64,000 bases of DNA from Clostridiaceae bacterium (GTDB lineage: Bacteria > Bacillota_I > Bacilli_A > Erysipelotrichales > Coprobacillaceae), in the NCBI GenBank assembly GCA_902363625.1, contig CABJAS010000010.1, positions 26,060 through 90,059 on the forward strand, given 5' to 3'. Below, piece by piece: positions 17,141-26,216 of this stretch (positions are counted from its first letter, which is position 1; each line of letters begins with the position of its first letter). The notes under the pieces are model-generated. The model did no database searches. It was not told the DNA's origin and saw only the letters and a list, made by a program, of their open reading frames with translations. Both the position numbers and the translations under genes were made by a program.

Positions 17141-18568
17141 TTACTTAACTGCAACCACTAAGTTTAAGAAATTAGTAGAACCAACTTGTCCAGGGTTTCC
17201 ACCTGTAACTAAGATTTTTTCTCCAGCTTCTACACCAAATTCTTTTGCTAATTCGATAGCATAAGGCACCATGTTTTCAACTTTTGTAACAGGTTCACAA
17301 ACAATCGCATGAACTCCCCAGTTGATTGCTAAACGTTTCATTGTCATTACATGAGGTGTTGCCGCTAAAATTGGACAGCTAGGTCTGAATCTTGAGATTC
17401 TTTGAGCTGTACGTCCTGATTCAGTAAAAGCTACGATAGCTGCTACATTGAATTTGTTAGCAATTTCAGTTACTGACATGCAGATTGCTTCATCAGAATC
17501 ATCATGTTTTGCAGTTCTTTCCGCTTTTCTGAATAATGATCCATGATCTAAAGCAGTTTCTGTTTTCATTGCTACTTTAGCCATAGTCTGAACAGCTTCT
17601 AATGGGTAATTCCCTTGAGCAGATTCTCCAGATAACATAACGGCATCACTACCATCAAAGATTGCATTGGCAACATCTGATACTTCTGCACGTGTTGGTC
17701 TTGGATTCATTTGCATACTTTCTAACATTTGAGTAGCTGTAATAACCACTTTACCAACAGCGTTACATTTTTTGATTAATTCTTTTTGGATCAATGGTAC
17801 ATCTTCAGCAGGAACTTCTACTCCAAGGTCACCACGGGCAACCATGATTCCATCAGCTACTTCTAAGATTTCATCCATGTTTTCAACACCTTCGCTGTTT
17901 TCGATCTTAGCGATGATTTGAACGTCAGGACGTCCGTTTTTGTCTAATAATGCTCTTACTTGTTTCACATCATCAGCACGTCTTACAAATGAAGCCGCTA
18001 CATAGTTGATTCCTTGTTCACATCCGAAAGTGATATCGCTGATATCTTTTTCAGATAAGTAATCAAATCCTAATTTGATTCCCGGAACATTGATTCCACG
18101 TTTGTTTTTAACTGCTCCGTCATTTAAACAAGTTGTTACAATGTCTTTTCCTTCTACTTTTTCAACACGTAATTCAACTTGTCCATCATTTACTAAGATA
18201 ATTCCACCAGGGATAACATCTTGGTATAAGCCTTTGTAAGAAATTGAGAAACGATCACTTGTTCCTTCAATATCTTCAAAACATACAATAGAAGTTTGAC
18301 CTTTTTTGAATTGAGCTACGCCACCTTCGAAATCTCCCGTTCTGATTTCTGGTCCTTTTGTATCTAATAAAATAGCACATTCTTTTCCAGTTTCAGCCTT
18401 AATTGCTTTAACAGTTTTAATACGTCCGCCATGTTCTTCGAAATCTCCATGTGAGAAGTTTAAACGCATAACGTTCATCCCAGCATCGATTAAGCTTTCT
18501 AAAATTTCTCTTGGTTCTGAAGCAGGACCAATCGTACATACCATTTTAGTCTTTTTAATAGGTTGCAT
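17141..18568 (-). CDS. pyk: Pyruvate kinase
   Basis: Converts phosphoenolpyruvate and ADP to pyruvate and ATP. The 475-residue protein has the N-terminal KTKMVCTIGPAS, MRLNFSHG, the signature IIAKIENSEGVENMDEI with catalytic lysine and metal-binding residues, MVARGDLGVE, and the C-terminal allosteric domain (from about 355) ending GGNPGQVGSTNFLNL. It lacks the extra C-terminal phosphohistidine-like domain of some Bacillus enzymes. It lies 31 bp after pfkA, the usual glycolytic pair. Confidence 0.97.
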   Translation of the reverse strand: MQPIKKTKMVCTIGPASEPREILESLIDAGMNVMRLNFSHGDFEEHGGRIKTVKAIKAETGKECAILLDTKGPEIRTGDFEGGVAQFKKGQTSIVCFEDIEGTSDRFSISYKGLYQDVIPGGIILVNDGQVELRVEKVEGKDIVTTCLNDGAVKNKRGINVPGIKLGFDYLSEKDISDITFGCEQGINYVAASFVRRADDVKQVRALLDKNGRPDVQIIAKIENSEGVENMDEILEVADGIMVARGDLGVEVPAEDVPLIQKELIKKCNAVGKVVITATQMLESMQMNPRPTRAEVSDVANAIFDGSDAVMLSGESAQGNYPLEAVQTMAKVAMKTETALDHGSLFRKAERTAKHDDSDEAICMSVTEIANKFNVAAIVAFTESGRTAQRISRFRPSCPILAATPHVMTMKRLAINWGVHAIVCEPVTKVENMVPYAIELAKEFGVEAGEKILVTGGNPGQVGSTNFLNLVVAVK

Positions 18569-18599
18569 TTCTTTTTCTCCTTTTTATTTTAACTTTATA

Positions 18600-19553
18600 T
18601 TAACGAAGTTTCTGATATTCTTCGTGAATATACGAATTGTGATAGTTTTCGCTTAACGCTTTTTCTATCGGTAATAACACGATCATTTCATCTTTTAAGC
18701 AAGTGCATTCTCCACTGTGTCCGTCATTTAAAGCATCGACAGCATATAAACCGCAGCGAGCTGCCAGCAAACGATCACGCGCACTTGGATTGCCTCCTCT
18801 TTGAAGGTAGCCAAGAACACTGCCGCGGCATTCAATTCCGGATAATTTTTCCAGACGCGCCGCCAGCTCATGCACATTTAATACATTTTCACTGATCATG
18901 ATCATACATTCATCTTTACGTTTTATCGAATCAATAACAAGATCTTTTAATGCCATTTCATCTATTTTTGTCTCTGCCGTAATCACAGCATCGACATTCC
19001 CTGAAATTGCCCCATATACAGCAAGATCACTGCAATGGCGTCCCATTACTTCTACAAGCAGACAGCGCTCGTGACTGCGAATCGTATCTTTCAACTGATC
19101 GATGCAATGCACGATTGTATTAAACGCACTGTCAAAGCCAATCGTAAACTGGGTTCCAGATATATCGTTATCAATAGTTCCCGGTACACCAATAGTTGGC
19201 ATCCCTGCTTTAGATAAAGCAAGAGCACCTAAATAGCTGCCATCACCGCCAATCACAATAATACCGTCAATCCCCGCTTCACGGGCTTTTTGAGCAGCCG
19301 CTTCCACATACTTCGCTTGTTTAAATTCTATAAAACGTGAAGATTTTAGAATTGTTCCCCCCATTGAGGCACTTTGACTTGTTTTGTCACTATGTAGTTT
19401 CACAAAATGTCCTTCGTACAATCCTTTAAAACCGCCAATCACTCCAACCGGCTCAATGTTTAAATTCGCACATCGAAGACATATTGCGTGGATGACACTA
19501 TTCATTCCCGGAGCATCTCCGCCGGAAGTTAAAACTGCCACTTTTTTCATCAT
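18600..19553 (-). CDS. pfkA: ATP-dependent 6-phosphofructokinase
   Basis: Phosphorylates fructose-6-phosphate. The 317-residue PfkA has the ATP loop TSGGDAPGMN, GGDGSYLGA, the catalytic motif PGTIDNDI (Asp127-type residue), MGRHCSDLA and the substrate element LGYLQRGGNPSARDR. Gly at the position after GGDGS.. is consistent with an ATP-type rather than PPi-type enzyme. Adjacent ATGs follow GAGGTG; the first has good spacing. It is the first gene of the pfkA-pyk operon. Confidence 0.97.
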   Translation of the reverse strand: MMKKVAVLTSGGDAPGMNSVIHAICLRCANLNIEPVGVIGGFKGLYEGHFVKLHSDKTSQSASMGGTILKSSRFIEFKQAKYVEAAAQKAREAGIDGIIVIGGDGSYLGALALSKAGMPTIGVPGTIDNDISGTQFTIGFDSAFNTIVHCIDQLKDTIRSHERCLLVEVMGRHCSDLAVYGAISGNVDAVITAETKIDEMALKDLVIDSIKRKDECMIMISENVLNVHELAARLEKLSGIECRGSVLGYLQRGGNPSARDRLLAARCGLYAVDALNDGHSGECTCLKDEMIVLLPIEKALSENYHNSYIHEEYQKLR

Positions 19554-19588
19554 ATGTTCACCTCATTAAGTTCTACAATCCCTCTGAT

Positions 19589-19616
19589 ATTTTATCATGA
19601 TTTTTCTATTTTTCAA
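19589..19616 (-). promoter_or_regulatory. Sigma-A promoter of pfkA-pyk
   Basis: On the minus strand TTGAAA (19616-19611), 16-bp spacer, TAAAAT (19594-19589), about 36 bp upstream of the start. Confidence 0.6.
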
Positions 19617-19632
19617 CATCTAAATAATAATT

Positions 19633-20532
19633 TCACATATTAAATTTAGCTGATTTTAACTCCATAATCATGCTAACCGCTTTCATTTTTTCAATTAATC
19701 GCTCTACTTTAATTGTATCCCCTTTTTGCTTAGATAAAACATAATATTTTTTTAATTCATCTAAACTGTAGACACTTGTAAAAAAGGTTGGCAGTTTTCT
19801 TAAAGCACGTTCATTAATAATGGCACTCAATACTTCATCACGAGACCATGCAGTAACATTTTCACCACCGATATCGTCCAATACTAAAACATCGACGCTT
19901 TTTAACTGATGCATAAGATCTGATTTCCCATCATTATAGGAAAACTGTTCTTTTAATTCAGCGATCAGTCCCGGCACATTGACAAAACCACAAGGAATCT
20001 TCTTTAAAGCTAATCGATAAATTAAAGCTGCCATGATAGTTGTCTTTCCATTTTGAATCGGTCCGTATAAGTACAGTCCCTTGTTTCCTAAATTTAAAGC
20101 CAGCTTCTGACAAACCAACAGCACATCCTTTCGTCCCGTCAATTCCAATTCATCCAATGGGATATCAAAAATTGATTTAGGCATATTGCAGGGTGCAATC
20201 AGATCCAAGGTATTGCGTTTAAGCTGACGTACTGCCTCTTTAGCACATGGATGCATACTCAATGCCACACGCTGATTTTCAAACTGCAGTGACATTTGAT
20301 AGCCAAGTGTATTTTTAGGACACTGCTCAATACCGGGACAATGACGGCATACTTCCTTATCTTCATAATAATTGATTAATTCGATCCAGTAATCATCCAT
20401 CATGCTTCTTTTTAACTGATATGTCTGCATAAATGACTGAATGAAAGGATCTTGACATAAGGCATCTAAGTTTTCTTTTTTCATCCTGTTAATTTCACTG
20501 GGCAGTTTTACTGCCTCACTTAATTTTTTCAT
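19633..20532 (-). CDS. dnaI: Primosomal protein DnaI (helicase loader)
   Basis: AAA+ ATPase that loads the replicative helicase. Residues 1-135 hold the N-terminal helicase-binding domain with a zinc-like cysteine/histidine cluster (CRHCPGIEQCPKN). The ATPase domain has Walker A GPIQNGKTT (about 157-165) and Walker B VLVLDDIGGEN (about 215-225). The length of 299 is typical. It follows dnaB by 12 bp and carries its own GGAGG site. Confidence 0.94.
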   Translation of the reverse strand: MKKLSEAVKLPSEINRMKKENLDALCQDPFIQSFMQTYQLKRSMMDDYWIELINYYEDKEVCRHCPGIEQCPKNTLGYQMSLQFENQRVALSMHPCAKEAVRQLKRNTLDLIAPCNMPKSIFDIPLDELELTGRKDVLLVCQKLALNLGNKGLYLYGPIQNGKTTIMAALIYRLALKKIPCGFVNVPGLIAELKEQFSYNDGKSDLMHQLKSVDVLVLDDIGGENVTAWSRDEVLSAIINERALRKLPTFFTSVYSLDELKKYYVLSKQKGDTIKVERLIEKMKAVSMIMELKSAKFNM

Positions 20533-20544
20533 AGGCCCTCCTTA

Positions 20545-21837
20545 TTAGATACTTTTAAGCAGTGCGCGTAATTCCTCATCTGAAATATCATTTTCTTCCA
20601 GCTGCTGATCTTCTTTTACGGCTTGTAGTTTCTTTTCTGCTTGCTGATCTTTAAACCATTCCGGTGTAATATCCTGATTATTTTTATTTTTATAACGAAT
20701 GTAGTTTTTAGCTTCCTGCATTGCCTGTTCAACTGTATGAATATTCTTACGTTTCCAAGTAGCGCCTATTGATTCAACGAAATCACGTGAAATACGCTCA
20801 TCATTTTGTGACCATGTCAGTTCCAGCAAAACATTGACGACCCCCGGTTCCAGGTTAAGATCGACCATTAGCTTTTCGATAATGGCTAAATCTCTTCGCA
20901 CTGGCTTTCCTCCCTGCTTCTTTTCAATCAATTTATAAGGCGACCAGGTTTCCAGCTGCTGAATATGACGTGATTTAGCGTTGTCTGCCTGCTCAGAAGA
21001 AGAAAAGTTAATTGGCTGCTGGTGATAGATACGTGTGAAACTGCGTGGTGATTCAAGATCATTGTAATCTCTTACCTTTTTAGCTAAAATATCTAAATTA
21101 ATGCGCTGATGGTCAATCGCATCATAAACAAGCTGTGCCATCTGCTGACCACTGATATGATAGGCCAGTCCCAATTGTTTGACTTTTGTTTCAACAGCCG
21201 GCGTGATCCATTTTCTTCGCACCTGCAATTCCTGAAGCTGCCTGTAAAAAAGATCCAAAGGGTAGTCCATCACCGGTGCTTTGCTTTCCTCTTTACGATA
21301 ATTCCCCTTATATTTTAGGATCTGTGAACCTTCTGTTGAGGTTTCATCAATAAAGAAAACCTCTTCAAAATTAGCTGTTACTTCATCATAACCGTTCAGA
21401 TCAATCTCCGGAAGACGGAATAAAAAACGGGTTTTATCATACTCTAATGATCCTAAAGTACGATAAAGCAGCACATTCAACAGATCATTTTGAAAGAATT
21501 GCTGCGGACTCATCGGCATCAGCAATTCATAAAGATATTTCGTCATCTCTGATTCATAGCGAATATAGCTTTTTACTAATCCGATTGCTTCCAATTTTTT
21601 CATATTCTCTTTAACCTGATGTAAAGACAGTGCGGTGTAAGAAGAAATGCGGCTATGATTCGATTCAATCGACAGCATTTTCATCACATCGACTTCAGAA
21701 TATAAATACAGATACAGTCCATATGCTTTTGCCCCAATAATAGGCTGATAAAGCTGCGATAAAACACTGTAAGATAAGGGAGACAATTGTCCCATTGCAT
21801 ATACTTGGTAACGATCACAGCTTAATAGTTCTCCCAT
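20545..21837 (-). CDS. dnaB: Replication initiation and membrane attachment protein DnaB (Firmicutes type)
   Basis: A 430-residue protein of the Bacillus DnaB/DnaD superfamily, not the replicative helicase. It has an N-terminal winged-helix part (about 1-130; LSPLSYSVLSQLYQPIIGAKAYGLYLYLYSEVD) and C-terminal DnaD-like helices (about 310-390) with the YIRYKN motif near residue 380. It works with DnaD and DnaI in primosome assembly at oriC and restart sites. The start overlaps the end of coaE by 16 bp. Confidence 0.9.
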   Translation of the reverse strand: MGELLSCDRYQVYAMGQLSPLSYSVLSQLYQPIIGAKAYGLYLYLYSEVDVMKMLSIESNHSRISSYTALSLHQVKENMKKLEAIGLVKSYIRYESEMTKYLYELLMPMSPQQFFQNDLLNVLLYRTLGSLEYDKTRFLFRLPEIDLNGYDEVTANFEEVFFIDETSTEGSQILKYKGNYRKEESKAPVMDYPLDLFYRQLQELQVRRKWITPAVETKVKQLGLAYHISGQQMAQLVYDAIDHQRINLDILAKKVRDYNDLESPRSFTRIYHQQPINFSSSEQADNAKSRHIQQLETWSPYKLIEKKQGGKPVRRDLAIIEKLMVDLNLEPGVVNVLLELTWSQNDERISRDFVESIGATWKRKNIHTVEQAMQEAKNYIRYKNKNNQDITPEWFKDQQAEKKLQAVKEDQQLEENDISDEELRALLKSI

Positions 21838-22421
21838 GAAATATCTCCTTTCTTTAACTCTCGAATAAATTGCTCAACTTGTTTAATCAAATCTTCATAA
21901 CTTCCATTATTATCAATTATATAATTTGCTTTTTGTTTTTTTTCAATTAACGGCATTTGTGAATCAACCCGTGCCTTTGCTTCAACAGCAGATAAGACAT
22001 TTCGTTTTCGCAGACGTTCTAATTGTACCTGTTCATCTACATAAACTACCAAAATCCGATCACACAGATATTCTAAGCAGGCTTCATAAAGCAGCGGAAT
22101 ATCTAAAAAAAGCCATTCCTCTTCACAGTTTTCAATTGCTTCTTTCATCTTATTAATGACATAAGGATGGACAATCGCTTCTAACTGTGCCTGAGCTTTT
22201 TTATCATTGAAAATGATGGCTCCTAATTTTGCCCGATCAATATTTCCAGACTCATCCATGCAGTTAAACAATTGACGAACCTGCAAAATGCAGGTCTCAT
22301 CCATCGTCAGTGCTTCTTTTGACAGCTGATCGGCATCCACCACAAAAAAACCATTTTGTTTTAAATATTGACTGACTGTACTCTTTCCTGATGCGATCCC
22401 GCCGGTAATTCCTATAATCAT
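21822..22421 (-). CDS. coaE: Dephospho-CoA kinase
   Basis: Last step of coenzyme A synthesis. The 199-residue P-loop kinase has ITGGIASGKST (Walker A, residues 4-14), DADQLSKEAL, the HPYV motif of the substrate domain and DIPLLYE. Its 3' end overlaps dnaB. The order mutM-coaE-dnaB-dnaI, all on one strand, resembles the Bacillus neighbourhood. Confidence 0.96.
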   Translation of the reverse strand: MIIGITGGIASGKSTVSQYLKQNGFFVVDADQLSKEALTMDETCILQVRQLFNCMDESGNIDRAKLGAIIFNDKKAQAQLEAIVHPYVINKMKEAIENCEEEWLFLDIPLLYEACLEYLCDRILVVYVDEQVQLERLRKRNVLSAVEAKARVDSQMPLIEKKQKANYIIDNNGSYEDLIKQVEQFIRELKKGDISWENY

Positions 22422-22600
22422 CTTCTCACCACCATTTTCTACATTATAAACAAATTCTTCTCTGCACGCAATTCTTCATCATAAAAAAACAAAGTTGATC
22501 CAATTATGAATATTCAGCTAAATTTATCAACTCTCTTTAAAACAATATCTTCCCCTCATAAAAAGTGCTATAATAGTATATTATCGAGGGGGTAAATATC

Positions 22601-22681
22601 ATGGATCAGCAGACTGCAAGATTGTCCAAAGATTTAGAATACCAGTATTTAATGGAGGAGCTTTTCTTATTCATAATGTGA
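22601..22681 (+). CDS. Possible 26-residue small protein on the opposite strand
   Basis: ATG at 22601 follows GAGGGGG by 8 bp, with a perfect TATAAT at 22569-22574. The peptide begins MDQQTARLSKDLEYQYLMEE and ends in a hydrophobic stretch. The same frame continues past the TGA for another 20 codons to TAG at 22742, so a nonsense mutation is conceivable. No family is recognised, and the rest of the 22422-22755 gap shows nothing else. Confidence 0.3.
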   Translation: MDQQTARLSKDLEYQYLMEELFLFIM

Positions 22682-22755
22682 TTTCTCCATACTCTACATT
22701 CCTCCTCAGTTGACTTTCATCACTTAGATTTATGCCGTGCCTAGTATACACAAAT

Positions 22756-22788
22756 AAAGGAATCCGTTCGTGGATTCCTTTTATCTTT
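22756..22788. terminator. Terminator downstream of mutM (bidirectional)
   Basis: AAAGGAATCC / GGATTCCTTT, a 10-bp perfect stem with a 6-nt loop. It ends the minus-strand mutM transcript and could end the small plus-strand ORF. Confidence 0.75.
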
Positions 22789-23599
22789 TCTTACGCTGAC
22801 ATTTCTTACAATAGTACGTCCCACGTCCTCCTACTTGGATTTTTTCAATCGGACTGCCACAGATTGGGCAAGGCTCTCCCTTTTTGCCATGAACATTTAA
22901 ACGTACCTGAAACAAGCCATCAATGCCATTTGCGCTAAAGGTATGAATGGTCGTTCCACCTTGAGCAATTGCTTCATTTAGCACCTCAATGGAAATTGAC
23001 ACTAATTCTTTAACTCGTTTTAATGTCAGACGATTAGCGGGAGCAGTAGGGTTTATCTTCATTCTAAAACAAATCTCATTTGCATAGATATTGCCAATGC
23101 CTAAGATAACGGACTGATCAAGCAAAACTTCTTTAATCGGTCTCCCGGTTTTTTTAAGAAGCTGATATAAATTCTTAGGATCAATATCAAAGGGTTCTTT
23201 GCCTAGCTTTACAAGGGGAAGCTCATTTTTGTAATGATGAACATCAACAAGCTTCATACGCCCAAATTTACGTGTATCATAATAGCGCAGATCCAGATCG
23301 TCATTTAAATGAAAGATTACATGGCAATGCTTTGTATAGGGTGTTTCTTTAGAAACGATATAATATTTTCCTTCCATTCTCAAATGAGAGATAAAGGCAT
23401 CATTTTCCAAGACAAAGATCAAATACTTGCCAACACGATCAATATCAATGATTTTTTGATGTGTGACTTGCTGGATAAACAGTTCGGTTTCATCTTCAAT
23501 GATGGGGGCATAAAGGACTTCAATCGATTCAATCGTTCGATTAATGAGAGGTCCCTGCAAGGTTCTTCGGATCGTTTCAACTTCTGGTAATTCTGGCAT
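22781..23599 (-). CDS. mutM: Formamidopyrimidine-DNA glycosylase
   Basis: Removes 8-oxoguanine and related lesions and cleaves the strand. The 272-residue protein has the catalytic N-terminus PELPEV (Pro2 Schiff-base residue, Glu3), RVGKYLIF lysine region, the helix-two-turn-helix GIGNIYANEI and a C-terminal zinc finger (CPICGSPIEKI...YYCKKCQ). The start follows AGGTGA. It is 8 bp after polA in the dnaE-polA-mutM operon. Confidence 0.96.
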   Translation of the reverse strand: MPELPEVETIRRTLQGPLINRTIESIEVLYAPIIEDETELFIQQVTHQKIIDIDRVGKYLIFVLENDAFISHLRMEGKYYIVSKETPYTKHCHVIFHLNDDLDLRYYDTRKFGRMKLVDVHHYKNELPLVKLGKEPFDIDPKNLYQLLKKTGRPIKEVLLDQSVILGIGNIYANEICFRMKINPTAPANRLTLKRVKELVSISIEVLNEAIAQGGTTIHTFSANGIDGLFQVRLNVHGKKGEPCPICGSPIEKIQVGGRGTYYCKKCQRKKR

Positions 23600-23606
23600 T
23601 GTTCAC

Positions 23607-26204
23607 CTATTTTAATTCGTACCAAGATTTACCGTAAGCCCCGTCCGCTTTTAGTTTCACTCTCAGTTCAACTGCACTTTCCATGCATTCTTTGATTAGC
23701 CCCATCATCACTTCTAATTCCTCTTTTTTAACGTCAAAGATCAATTCATCATGTACCTGAAGAATCATTTTCGATTTCAGCTGTTTTGCTTTCATAGCCT
23801 CATCGACTTTAATCATCGCCAATTTTAAGATATCGGCTCCGCTTCCTTGAATTGGTGAATTCATCGCTAAGCGTTTTCCTAATTCACGTACCATGTAGTT
23901 TTTCTCATTAATTTCTTTAATATAACGTTTACGATTTAAAATAGTCGCTACATAACCATTTTCCTTACAAAATTCAATTTCTTTATCCATAAATTCCTTG
24001 ATTCCCGGATAAGTCGCAAAATATTTTTGGATAAACTCTTTAGCGACATTGACCGGTACTCCGATTTGCTCGGATAAACCAAAGTCACTCATACCGTAAA
24101 TGATTCCAAAGTTGATTGCTTTCGCTTGACGACGCATATTGCTGTCAACTTCGCTCACATCAAAGATATCCTGAGCGGTTTTGGTATGGATATCCATGTC
24201 ATCATTAAATGCATCAATCAATGCGGGAACATTTGCCATATGTGCCAACACTCTCAATTCAATCTGTGAATAGTCAAATGACACAATATAATCAAAAGAC
24301 GGGATAAAGGCTTTACGAATCATTCGCCCTTCTTCACTGCGGATCGGAATATTTTGTAAATTAGGATCGGTCGAAGATAAGCGTCCGGTTTGAGTCAGCG
24401 CCTGATTATACATTGTATGAATCTTGCCATCCATAAAAATTTGCTCCTGCAGTCCAACGATATAAGTAGAATATAATTTGGTTATCGCGCGATATTTTAA
24501 TACTTTATCAATGATCGGATGAATCGGTGCTAATTTTTCCAGTACATCAACAGATGTTGAATATCCGGTTTTTGTTTTCTTGCCATAAGGCAGCTGTAGT
24601 TTTTCAAATAAGATTTCTCCTAATTGCTTCGGTGACGCAATATTAAACTCCACACCTGCCAGCAAATGAATTTCCTTTTCTAATTGTTGGATTGTCTCGT
24701 TGAAATCCTTTTCCATATCTTTTAAAGACTGACGATCCACTTTCACTCCGGTAAACTCCATGTCCGCTAAAATATATGCGACTGGCAGTTCTAAATTATA
24801 ATAGAGATCATACTGTTCCTGTTCACGCAGCTGTTCTTCAACGTGAGCCTTAATCTCATAGATTCCTTTTGCGATCTTTCCATAGTACTGTGTCAAAATA
24901 TCATTATCTGGAACTTTTCTTTTGGCTCCTTTGCCAAAGATTTCCTCACTAAATGGCAGTGAATGGTCACCATGGAAATCCATTACTAATTTAATTTCAT
25001 CCTTTAGACTTGGGTTAAGAATATAACTAGATAACTGCAAGTCAAAATCAAATCCATTAATTTCAATACCGTTCCATTTAGAAGCAATCATGCATTTTTT
25101 AATATCATAACCATATTTTTTGATAGCAGGATCTTTTAATGCTTTCTTGAAGCTTTCATCAGCTAAGGCATCTTCATAACTGATGTAGCCGCAGAAATCT
25201 TTATGATAGACACCATACCCTAAAACGATGCTTTTATGATAATTGTGATCATAAACAGCGACACTTAAAGCAAAATCCTTGGTCAATAGTGGCATCACCG
25301 TTACTTGTTTCATGATTGTCTCACTTTGATCAGGTACAACCGTAGATATCTTTCTTAATAAAGTATTCATTTCATACTCTCGGCAAAAAGCAGATAAGAC
25401 CTCTGTATCAAAACCATTATTACGATATTGCTCAAAATCAATCTCCATCGGTACATCTGTTTTGATAGTGGCAATCTTTTTTGATAAGAAAGCATCTTCG
25501 ATCTGATCACGAATCTTTTCTCCGAGCTTGCCTTTAATCTCATCGGCATGTTCTGCCATGTTTTCAATACTTTCAAACTGGGTCAGCAGCTTTACCGCTG
25601 TTTTTTCCCCTACTCCTTTGATTCCCGGAATATTATCGGCAGTATCACCCATGAGTCCTAAGAAATCTTTGAATTGATCAGGTCGAATTCCATATTTTTC
25701 AAACACAGTTTCCGGTGTCATCTCGACCATCTCGGAAACACCTGTTGTATTACGTAAAACCGTCGTGTTATCATCTACCAGCTGCATCATATCTTTATCC
25801 TTAGTGACAATATCGACATGAATGCCTTTCTTCTTTGCTTCAACAGAAAGGGTACCAATAATATCATCGGCTTCATATCCTTCAATTTCTTGATAGATGA
25901 TGCCGCGAGCCTTTAAATAATCTCTGGCAATCGGGAACTGACAAATCAATTCTTCATCGGTCTCTTTACGTGTTCCTTTATAGTCCCCCATCAGTTCATT
26001 TCGGAAGGTTTTCTTTCCATAATCAAAGGCTACAAATACATAATCCGGTGCTGACTGCATCAGTTTTTCGATCATGTTGGCAAACCCGGATACCGCATTC
26101 ATCGGTACGCCATGACTGGTTCGCATAAAATTTCCTGTATAGGCAGTGGCATGGTAGGCACTATATAAAAGGGAGTTCCCATCGATTAAAACAATTTTTT
26201 CCAT
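23607..26204 (-). CDS. polA: DNA polymerase I
   Basis: An 865-residue repair and Okazaki-processing polymerase. It has an N-terminal 5'-3' exonuclease (about 1-290; LIDGNSLLYSAYHA, TKDKDMMQLVD, GDTADNIPGIKGVGEKTA), a degenerate 3'-5' exonuclease domain (about 310-460, with no DxE proofreading pair) and a polymerase domain (TGRLSSTDPNLQNIPIR, FDYSQIELRVLAH, QAKAINFGIIYG, LQVHDELIFDV). The lack of proofreading residues is also seen in Bacillus PolA. It follows dnaE by 12 bp. Confidence 0.97.
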   Translation of the reverse strand: MEKIVLIDGNSLLYSAYHATAYTGNFMRTSHGVPMNAVSGFANMIEKLMQSAPDYVFVAFDYGKKTFRNELMGDYKGTRKETDEELICQFPIARDYLKARGIIYQEIEGYEADDIIGTLSVEAKKKGIHVDIVTKDKDMMQLVDDNTTVLRNTTGVSEMVEMTPETVFEKYGIRPDQFKDFLGLMGDTADNIPGIKGVGEKTAVKLLTQFESIENMAEHADEIKGKLGEKIRDQIEDAFLSKKIATIKTDVPMEIDFEQYRNNGFDTEVLSAFCREYEMNTLLRKISTVVPDQSETIMKQVTVMPLLTKDFALSVAVYDHNYHKSIVLGYGVYHKDFCGYISYEDALADESFKKALKDPAIKKYGYDIKKCMIASKWNGIEINGFDFDLQLSSYILNPSLKDEIKLVMDFHGDHSLPFSEEIFGKGAKRKVPDNDILTQYYGKIAKGIYEIKAHVEEQLREQEQYDLYYNLELPVAYILADMEFTGVKVDRQSLKDMEKDFNETIQQLEKEIHLLAGVEFNIASPKQLGEILFEKLQLPYGKKTKTGYSTSVDVLEKLAPIHPIIDKVLKYRAITKLYSTYIVGLQEQIFMDGKIHTMYNQALTQTGRLSSTDPNLQNIPIRSEEGRMIRKAFIPSFDYIVSFDYSQIELRVLAHMANVPALIDAFNDDMDIHTKTAQDIFDVSEVDSNMRRQAKAINFGIIYGMSDFGLSEQIGVPVNVAKEFIQKYFATYPGIKEFMDKEIEFCKENGYVATILNRKRYIKEINEKNYMVRELGKRLAMNSPIQGSGADILKLAMIKVDEAMKAKQLKSKMILQVHDELIFDVKKEELEVMMGLIKECMESAVELRVKLKADGAYGKSWYELK

Positions 26205-26216
26205 ATTGATTCCTTT

